In this document: positions 35,719-41,258 of the stretch, piece by piece | Numbering within the stretch: position 1 is the first letter of the stretch | Layout of the letters: every line of letters begins with the position of its first letter | Source: Planctomycetaceae bacterium | GTDB taxonomy: Bacteria; Planctomycetota; Planctomycetia; Pirellulales; UBA1268 | DNA length: 41,258 bases | Assembly: GCA_947453375.1 (NCBI GenBank) | Contig: CANGGT010000011.1 | Coordinates: 1 to 41,258 of the forward strand | Direction of reading: 5' to 3' | Position numbers and translations under genes: made by a program | Notes under the pieces: generated by a model | The model's database searches: none | What the model was told of the DNA's origin: nothing | Seen by the model: the letters and a program-made list of their open reading frames with translations, nothing else

Positions 35719-37803
35719 TCAGCCGAGGAGCAACGTGCCGAGTTGATAGGTGACAAACGCCCCCAGCCACGCAAGCGTCGTCATCGCGGTGAACGACGCC
35801 ACCGGCCAGATCCAACTCCCGGTCTCCCGCCAGATCACCACCAGCGTGCTCGCACACTGCGCACACAGCGCGAAGAACACCATGATCGACAGGGCCACCG
35901 GCAGCGTGAACACCTTCCGCCGGCTGCCGTCCCATGTCGCGGCCCGGAGACGGCGGACGAGCGCCGTCCCCCCCTCCTCGCTCCCGGCATCGACGTCGCC
36001 GAGGTTGTAGATCACGCCGAGCGTCCCCAGCACCACCTCGCGGGCCGGGAAACTGGCGATCGCCGCACATCCCAGCCGCCAGTCCCACCCCAGCGGCCGA
36101 ACGACCGGCTCGATGAAGCGGCCGGAGATCCCGAGGAAGCTCAAGCGCTGGGCGGCGCCCCGTCTGGCGGCGTCGAGCCCCTCCGGGGTGTCGAGCGATT
36201 GAAGTGCCGCGGAGAGATCGGCGACCGTCGCGGCGTCGGCCTCGCCGTCGAGCCGGGCGCGGAGGTCCGAGCGCTCGCTCGCCACCTCGGCCTCGATCGC
36301 AGCCTCGTTGCGGGGGTAGTGGGAGAGCGCCCAGAGCACGACGCTCATGGCGAGGATCGTGGTACCGGCGCCGGAGAGGAACGACCAGGTCGCCTCGCGG
36401 ACGCGCTCGAGGACGATCCGGGCCTGAGGCCAGCGCCAGCCGGGGAGTTCCATGACAAACGGCTGCGGCGGACCGCGGAACACCGTCCGCGTGAGCACCA
36501 GCGCCGCAAGCGCCGCCACGACCACGCCGAGGGCGTAGAGCGACGCGAGCACGACAGCCGGGAGCCGGAGCCAGGGAATCCCCGCCACCGGCACGTTGGG
36601 GACGAACGCGCCGCACATGAGGAAATAGACCGGGAGCCGCGCCGAACAGCTCATGAGCGGCGCGAGGAGGATCGTAAGGAGCCGGTCGCGGGGGTTCTCG
36701 ATCGTCCGCGCCGCCATGATCCCGGGGATCGCGCAGGCGAAGCTCGAGAGGAGCGGGATGAACGACTTCCCCGACAGCCCCACCCCCACCAGGAGCCGAT
36801 CCATGAGGAACGCCGCCCGCGACAGATAGCCGCAGCCCTCGAGGAGCGCGATCCAGAAGAACAACAGAGCGATCTGCGGGACGAAAACGACCACGCTCCC
36901 CGCCCCGGCGATCACGCCGTCGACGATGAGCGAGCGGAGCGCTCCTTCCGGAAGAAGGCTGCCGACGACCTCGGCGACCGTATCGACGCCGGCGGAGATT
37001 CCCTCCATGAGCGGCGCCGCGAGCCAGAAGATCGACGTGAACACCGCAAGCATGGTGAGCGCGAACAGGAGCGTGCCCCAGACGCGGTGCGTGACGATCG
37101 CGTCGATCCGGTCGTCGATCGTGCGCACCACCGGGCGCCGGCGGACGACCCCCTCGACCACCCGCTCGATCCAGGCGTAGCGACCGATCGCCTCCCGCGC
37201 CGCCGGCGACTGGGCGGGATCGACGGCGGCGAGCGTCGTCGCCAGCCCTTCCGGCTGTCGGGGGGGCACCGCGGCAAGGATTGCATCGGCGAGCCGGGAG
37301 ATCCCCTGCCGGCGTGGTGCCACCACCGGAACGACCTCGCAGCCGAGCCGGCGGGAGAGTTCGGCCGCGTCGACTTCGATGCCCCGATCGGCCGCGGCAT
37401 CACCGAGGGTGAGGGCGATGATCGTGGGGAGTCCGATCTCGATCGCCTGGCTGGCGAGGTAGAGATTGCGTTCGAGATTCGTGGCATCGACGACGATCAC
37501 GATCCGGTCCGGCGCCGGCATTCCTGCCAACCGGCCACGGAGCAGATCGACAGCCACCTTCTCGTCGGGGCTCTTCGGCGAGAGGCTGTAGGTGCCGGGG
37601 AGATCGATGAGATCGATCGGGCGACCGGCGTGGATGAAGCGGCCGACCTTCTCCTCGACCGTCACGCCGGGGTAGTTGCCGACACGCGTGGGAATGCCGG
37701 CCAGCGCCGTAAAAAGCGAGCTTTTGCCGGTGTTTGGGTTGCCCAGCAGGGCGACCGTCAGTGGCGGAGACGCGTCCGCAGCCCCCGCGGCGGTCACGTT
37801 CAT
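35719..37803 (-). CDS. feoB: FeoB ferrous-iron transporter
   Basis: 694-residue Fe(II) permease. The N-terminal G domain has G1 GNPNTGKSS (21-29), G2 Thr48 in YPGVTVEE and G3 DLPG (67-70), followed by the SP-K-S-PDE switch. The G4 motif reads TLGD (132-135) instead of the usual NxxD. The membrane half contains the two gate regions and conserved Cys-containing segments (LLSSFACAIPGIMAARTI and CSARLPVYF), and ends with the long last helices. It pumps Fe2+ across the inner membrane, with GTP binding as a gate. ATG 37803 begins the family N-terminus; feoA is 20 bases upstream. Confidence 0.95.
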   Translation of the reverse strand: MNVTAAGAADASPPLTVALLGNPNTGKSSLFTALAGIPTRVGNYPGVTVEEKVGRFIHAGRPIDLIDLPGTYSLSPKSPDEKVAVDLLRGRLAGMPAPDRIVIVVDATNLERNLYLASQAIEIGLPTIIALTLGDAAADRGIEVDAAELSRRLGCEVVPVVAPRRQGISRLADAILAAVPPRQPEGLATTLAAVDPAQSPAAREAIGRYAWIERVVEGVVRRRPVVRTIDDRIDAIVTHRVWGTLLFALTMLAVFTSIFWLAAPLMEGISAGVDTVAEVVGSLLPEGALRSLIVDGVIAGAGSVVVFVPQIALLFFWIALLEGCGYLSRAAFLMDRLLVGVGLSGKSFIPLLSSFACAIPGIMAARTIENPRDRLLTILLAPLMSCSARLPVYFLMCGAFVPNVPVAGIPWLRLPAVVLASLYALGVVVAALAALVLTRTVFRGPPQPFVMELPGWRWPQARIVLERVREATWSFLSGAGTTILAMSVVLWALSHYPRNEAAIEAEVASERSDLRARLDGEADAATVADLSAALQSLDTPEGLDAARRGAAQRLSFLGISGRFIEPVVRPLGWDWRLGCAAIASFPAREVVLGTLGVIYNLGDVDAGSEEGGTALVRRLRAATWDGSRRKVFTLPVALSIMVFFALCAQCASTLVVIWRETGSWIWPVASFTAMTTLAWLGAFVTYQLGTLLLG

Positions 37804-37823
37804 GGCGGGGCCGATTCCGGGGG

Positions 37824-38108
37824 TCAGCGGGGCAGGGGGCGCCGGATCGACGAGGGAGCGACCCGCGGCGACCGTGGTCCGACCGACGGAAAGACCGCCA
37901 CGCGGGCGGCGTCGCTGCGACGAATCGAAAGCCGGTAGCCCCGGACCTCGAGTTCCAGCGGACAACCCAGCGGCGCGGCGCCGACGACCCTGACGTGGAC
38001 GCCGGGCGTGATGCCCATCTCGAGGAGACGTTCGGAGGTCGGGTCTGACCCCGTGATCAGTTCGACCTCGGCGGTCGACCCGATGGCGATCTCTCTCAGG
38101 CTCGTCAC
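37824..38108 (-). CDS. feoA: FeoA iron-transport accessory protein
   Basis: 94-residue SH3-like FeoA. Core sequence is TSLREIAIGSTAEVELI, followed by RLLEMGITPGVHVRVVGAAPLG and ELEVRGYRLSIRRSDAARVAV, the normal FeoA pattern. It is cytoplasmic and interacts with FeoB. The start is GTG 38108, preceded by a near-perfect GGAGGTGA ribosome site 5 bases upstream; a TTG at 38138 would lengthen it by ten residues without a site. The tail is Pro/Arg-rich and longer than in E. coli. It leads the feoA-feoB-small protein operon, with a predicted promoter and iron-box-like palindrome upstream. Confidence 0.93.
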   Translation of the reverse strand: MTSLREIAIGSTAEVELITGSDPTSERLLEMGITPGVHVRVVGAAPLGCPLELEVRGYRLSIRRSDAARVAVFPSVGPRSPRVAPSSIRRPLPR

Positions 38109-38183
38109 GATCACCTCCCCTCGACCGGCGGCAGCCAAGTCGACATCGGCTCACGTCAGCGAATCACCAACAACGCCAGCTTG

Positions 38184-38200
38184 TTGAGACCGAGTCTCAA
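38184..38200. promoter_or_regulatory. Iron-box-like palindrome (Fur/DtxR-type) upstream of feoA
   Basis: TTGAGAC-CGA-GTCTCAA, a 7-bp perfect inverted repeat with a 3-base centre. Its ends fit the TGA.A..N..T.TCA skeleton of a 7-1-7 Fur box. It lies just downstream of the predicted feoA transcription start (minus strand) and in the 5' region of the divergent bioD. Binding by an iron regulator would couple ferrous uptake to iron status; which regulator is unknown. Confidence 0.55.
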
Positions 38201-38210
38201 TCACAGCTCT

Positions 38211-38239
38211 AGTGTAGAACCTTCGGCATCCGAAGGCAA
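38211..38239 (-). promoter_or_regulatory. Predicted feoA promoter (-35 TTGCCT, -10 TACACT)
   Basis: On the minus strand TTGCCT (38234-38239) and TACACT (38211-38216) are separated by 17 bases, a sigma70-type arrangement. The palindrome at 38184-38200 lies just after the expected start site, a usual position for a repressor site. The feoA start codon is about 100 bases downstream. Confidence 0.5.
38220..38236 (+). other. Small hairpin in the bioD leader
   Basis: CCTTCGG-CAT-CCGAAGG, a 7-bp stem, 35 bases before the bioD start. It overlaps the spacer of the predicted feoA promoter on the other strand. Role not known. Confidence 0.35.
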
Positions 38240-38270
38240 ACCAGTCGAGTCGAATCCCTGGGGAATCGCC

Positions 38271-38984
38271 GTGAAAGCCCCTGTCTCGAGGCAATTTCTC
38301 GGCCTCTTCGTCACCGGCACCGACACCGATGCCGGGAAAACGTTCGTGGCGGCGATGATCGTCCGGACGCTCGTCGCGGGGGGAATGAGCGTCGGAGTCT
38401 CCAAGCCGGTCGCGAGTGGTGTCGTCGCCGGGGGGCCCAGCGATGCCGAAACCCTCTGGGAGGCGGCAGGCCGGCCCCGGACGCTGCCGGCCGTCTGCCC
38501 ACAGGCCTTCGCGCTTCCCCTCGCCCCGCACCACGCCGCCCGCGCCGAGGGACGGGCGATCGACGAGACGCTCCTCCGCGACGGCGTTCTCGCATGGGCC
38601 CCGACGAGCGATTGCCTGATCGTCGAAGGGGCCGGTGGCCTCTTCTCTCCGCTCACCGACCGCCTCCTCAATGCCGATCTCGCCGCCGACCTCGGGTTGC
38701 CGTTGATCGTGGTCGACAGCGGTCGACTCGGCTGCGTCGGCCGGGTGCTGGCGACCTGCTTTGCGGCCGAGGCCCGCGGCCTCGAGGTCGCCGCCGTGGT
38801 GCTCTCCCAAATCGATGCCGACAGCCCCGCCGACGAGGCTACCCCCACGTCTCCCCGCCGGATCGCCCGCGACGGCGCCAAGGAGATCGTCCGTCATCTC
38901 CCCCGGATCGCGGTCGCGGTGCTCCCCCACGCCGCCACGGTCACCGCCCCGCCGCTCGACTGGGTCAGTCTCGCGCGCGGTTGA
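38271..38984 (+). CDS. bioD: Dethiobiotin synthase
   Basis: 237-residue ATP-dependent dethiobiotin synthetase, near the family's usual 220-240. Motifs are the Walker-A-like GTDTDAGKT (16-24), Lys45 in KPVASG, and VEGAGGLFSPL in the middle, followed by PLIVVDSGRLGCV. The enzyme makes dethiobiotin from 7,8-diaminononanoate, CO2 and ATP in the cytoplasm. I start at GTG 38271 because the added N-terminal residues in the longer ORF (TTG 38181) are polar and cross the operator. No other biotin gene is visible here, so the gene is isolated. Divergent from feoA; convergent with the GH57 gene. Confidence 0.92.
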   Translation: MKAPVSRQFLGLFVTGTDTDAGKTFVAAMIVRTLVAGGMSVGVSKPVASGVVAGGPSDAETLWEAAGRPRTLPAVCPQAFALPLAPHHAARAEGRAIDETLLRDGVLAWAPTSDCLIVEGAGGLFSPLTDRLLNADLAADLGLPLIVVDSGRLGCVGRVLATCFAAEARGLEVAAVVLSQIDADSPADEATPTSPRRIARDGAKEIVRHLPRIAVAVLPHAATVTAPPLDWVSLARG

Positions 38985-39016
38985 TCCAGTTCGTCAGGCT
39001 CGTCAGCCCGAGACGC

Positions 39017-41161
39017 TCAGCCTGAGGTGGAGAGGCGATCGATGGCAAGCGAGAGCGTCGTCTCCCAGACCCCGGCGTGATTCCCCTCCACGATCCAGTG
39101 GGGCATGACGACGACCGACTGATGGACCGACTCGAAGCCCCCTTCCGACTGGCTCACCGTCCGGATCGGGAACGTCCAGATCCCCGTCGGGAGTGTCCCC
39201 GACACCGCGAGCCGGGCATCGATGTCGACCCAGTCGTCGACCAGCCCGATCGTCGTGGCGCCGACGAGATCGAGACGGGTGCCGAGATGGCCGAGGGGCC
39301 GGGCCGCTCCATCGCGGAAGACTCGCCCTGGAGCGTCGGCGGGCATCCCGGCAAAATTGAACTCCACCGCGAGGTGCTGGCGGAATCCGGCGGGGAGCCC
39401 CTCGATCCGGTAGGCGATGTCGATCGTCCGACCGCCGGCGGCGAGCGTCACCGTCTTGCCGAGCGTGAACGGAATCCCCCAGGCATTGCCGGCCCGGGCG
39501 AGCACGACCTCGACCCGACTGTCGCTCTGCCGCACCGCGGCCTCATAGGCCCCGTTGGCGAAGTCGCCCCGTTCCATCGCCGTGCCGTCGGCGACGGCCA
39601 CCGGGTCGACCTCGACATCCCAGAAATGGTCGACGAGCATCTTCCGCCGCGAGGGATCGTGACGGACAAACCGCTCGAGCCCCTCCTCCTTGAACTTCGC
39701 CGGCTGCGAGGCGTCGATGATGCTCCGGGCCACGCCTGGTCCGGCGAGGACCTCGGCGTGATACGCCTCGGGGCGACGGTCGAGCGTGGCGAGGAGGTTG
39801 TGGCGCTGGTCGCGGAGATCGAGCTCGTAGAGGATGCCTCCCCGCGCCGGTGCGAACCAAGCGTCGAACGGGCCGTTCGAGACGCGGATCTCCGTGCGGC
39901 CGTCGAAATCCCAGTCGCGCACGACCGCCTCGATCCCCGTCCGCTCGCCGCCGCCACCGGCCCGGTCGAGGAGCGTGTCGGCCTCGATGAGCTGGCTGTA
40001 GACGGCATTGCGGAGATGGGGGAGATAGATGCCGCCGAAGGCCCCGTGCCAGTAGGCGCAGTTGCACTGCCCGCGGTGGAGCGCGGTCGTCGCCCGCTCG
40101 AGGAAATCGGGATCGGCATCCCCCGCGCCGCGCATCCCCTCGAGCCGCGCGCTCACCGCCATCGCCCGGGCATACATCTCGTTGGCCTCGGGGTAGCGGA
40201 GGCGGAAGTTGCGCCAGCTCCCTCCGCGGATGAACGGCGCCACGGCAGCCAACCGCGGATCGGCCGCGGCCCCAACGCGGGCCCGGACACAGGCCCCTTG
40301 CGCCTCCGGAGGAAGGACCCACTCGGTCATCTCGCGGTAGCTGCATTCGGGCAGCCAGACCGTCCCGGCCGGCGGCACTTGGCGGACGATCTCTGACGGC
40401 AGGCACATTTCCACCCAATCGGCGCTCGCCTCGAGGAGCGTGAACAGCCGCTCGAGCCACCCCTCTTCGAAGCAGGTGCGGTGGGTGTCGGGCCAGACGC
40501 CGAACTTCTCCCCGTCGTCGCCGAACACCGCCAGCGCCCCGTGGCGCCGGGCGGCGAGGGTGCGGAGATGATCGATCGCCTCCTCCGGGGTCCCGAAGGG
40601 GATGACGTACCGCAGCCGCTCGCTCACCGGGAAGACTGCCAGCGTCGCCCCGTCCCCCTCGGTGAGCCAGTGGCAGTCGAGCTGCTCGTCGGCGAGCCCG
40701 GCGGCCTTGAAGTGGGTGTCGTCGAGGATCGTCCACTCGACCCCGGCCCGGGCGAGATCGGCGGCCATGCCGGGATCCCACACCCGCTCGGCCAGCCACA
40801 TGCCGCTGACGCGCGTCTTCAGTCGGCGCTCGAGCCAGGTGGCGTAGCGGCGGATCTGGCTGACGCGGTCGCGCGGCGGGAGCATCGCCAAGACCGGCTC
40901 ATAGAACGCACCGCCGACGATCTCGATCTGGCGTTCGTCGGCGAGCCGCGCGAGCTGGTCGAGATACTCCGGGTGGTGGGCGTCGAGCCATTCGGCGAGC
41001 GGGCCGCTGGTGTGGATGGCGACGCGGATGCCGGGGTGGCGTTGGAGGAGATCGAGGAGCGGCTGGTAGGCATCCTTCCAGGCTTGTTCGTAGACACCGT
41101 CGAAATTACCGATCGGCTGATGGTCGTGGATCACGAAGACGAACCGGACAGCGGGGGGCAT
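39017..41161 (-). CDS. GH57 alpha-glucan enzyme (4-alpha-glucanotransferase/amylase type)
   Basis: 714-residue GH57 protein. Conserved regions are HDHQP (12-16); WLAERVW with nucleophile Glu125; FGDDGEKFG with acid/base Asp215 or Asp216; and WLPECSYRE later. The long C-terminal half is beta-rich, as in the DUF1925/DUF1926-bearing 4-alpha-glucanotransferases. It probably rearranges or cleaves alpha-1,4-glucan (glycogen or maltodextrin) in the cytoplasm; no signal peptide is seen. ATG 41161 has GAGG 6 bases upstream and begins the family N-terminus. The frame stays open upstream to the window edge, but no ATG is seen there. The stop is 33 bases from the convergent bioD stop. Confidence 0.9.
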   Translation of the reverse strand: MPPAVRFVFVIHDHQPIGNFDGVYEQAWKDAYQPLLDLLQRHPGIRVAIHTSGPLAEWLDAHHPEYLDQLARLADERQIEIVGGAFYEPVLAMLPPRDRVSQIRRYATWLERRLKTRVSGMWLAERVWDPGMAADLARAGVEWTILDDTHFKAAGLADEQLDCHWLTEGDGATLAVFPVSERLRYVIPFGTPEEAIDHLRTLAARRHGALAVFGDDGEKFGVWPDTHRTCFEEGWLERLFTLLEASADWVEMCLPSEIVRQVPPAGTVWLPECSYREMTEWVLPPEAQGACVRARVGAAADPRLAAVAPFIRGGSWRNFRLRYPEANEMYARAMAVSARLEGMRGAGDADPDFLERATTALHRGQCNCAYWHGAFGGIYLPHLRNAVYSQLIEADTLLDRAGGGGERTGIEAVVRDWDFDGRTEIRVSNGPFDAWFAPARGGILYELDLRDQRHNLLATLDRRPEAYHAEVLAGPGVARSIIDASQPAKFKEEGLERFVRHDPSRRKMLVDHFWDVEVDPVAVADGTAMERGDFANGAYEAAVRQSDSRVEVVLARAGNAWGIPFTLGKTVTLAAGGRTIDIAYRIEGLPAGFRQHLAVEFNFAGMPADAPGRVFRDGAARPLGHLGTRLDLVGATTIGLVDDWVDIDARLAVSGTLPTGIWTFPIRTVSQSEGGFESVHQSVVVMPHWIVEGNHAGVWETTLSLAIDRLSTSG

Positions 41162-41258
41162 GAGGGCCTCGACGGCAGGGGGAATGGCCGAACCGGTGCC
41201 TGACGGCGCTGACGGAGGAGTGGAGACGGCCTTCGAAAGCGAGCCCGGATCGATCGGG

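Noticed and set aside
35453-35746. 97-codon plus-strand open frame opposite the small gene after feoB
   Set aside because: No ribosome site or protein pattern; the minus-strand frame has both a site and a hydrophobic helix.

Overview
This window reads as chromosomal DNA of a high-GC bacterium of the phylum Planctomycetota, probably in or near the Pirellulales. The evidence is a secreted PEP-CTERM protein built of autotransporter-type beta-strand repeats, a GroEL tail ending DYDMY, an LssY_C protein, a secreted sulfatase, two secreted S9 peptidases, a YdiU/SelO protein and several small proteins of unrecognised family. The phylum is an inference from gene content; no rRNA or phylogenetic marker was compared. 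No insertion sequence, prophage, integrase or CRISPR array is visible. The layout looks like ordinary core and lifestyle genes, densely packed, with many convergent neighbours separated by a few bases.

Positions 1-12000: a 1,199-residue PEP-CTERM surface protein with a strong terminator; a leader with mutually exclusive hairpins before an EamA-type permease; a tightly coupled three-gene unit (periplasmic metallo-beta-lactamase-fold hydrolase and two S9/DPP-IV-like peptidases, joined by ATGA overlaps); and a convergent CPA2-type cation/proton antiporter.

Positions 12000-21400: a formylglycine-type sulfatase followed by an OPT-family transporter; a convergent CDF metal-efflux protein; two small lipoproteins; a SelO protein AMPylase; and a Dcu-type C4-dicarboxylate carrier.

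Positions 21400-28310: a coiled-coil membrane protein with a four-CxxC zinc-ribbon tail, divergent from a small basic wHTH-like protein; an outer-membrane beta-barrel; a secreted alpha/beta-hydrolase; an LssY_C-domain protein; a 79-residue protein of unknown function; a four-helix membrane protein whose upstream region carries a classic MarR-type palindrome, next to the MarR regulator gene itself; and tRNA-Asn(GUU).

Positions 28310-34030: a partner-switch pair (STAS antagonist and HATPase anti-sigma kinase) with its own terminator; groES-groEL with a long structured leader and no CIRCE element; a symmetric bidirectional terminator; then, on the minus strand, a glycan cassette of GT4 glycosyltransferase, nucleotide-sugar epimerase and methyltransferase, whose first gene lies at 34056-35336.

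Positions 35480-41258: a minus-strand feoA-feoB-small membrane protein operon for Fe(II) uptake, with a sigma70-like promoter and an iron-box-like palindrome in the intergenic region shared with a divergent bioD; then a GH57 alpha-glucanotransferase/amylase running to the right edge.

The most checkable new points are the MarR operator arrangement (27433-27482), the iron-box/promoter layout of feo (38184-38239), the short gene after feoB (35480-35710), the alternative hairpins at 3828-3882, and the exact 420-codon internal duplication in the PEP-CTERM gene. I did not find convincing evidence of an entirely new defence or mobile system.
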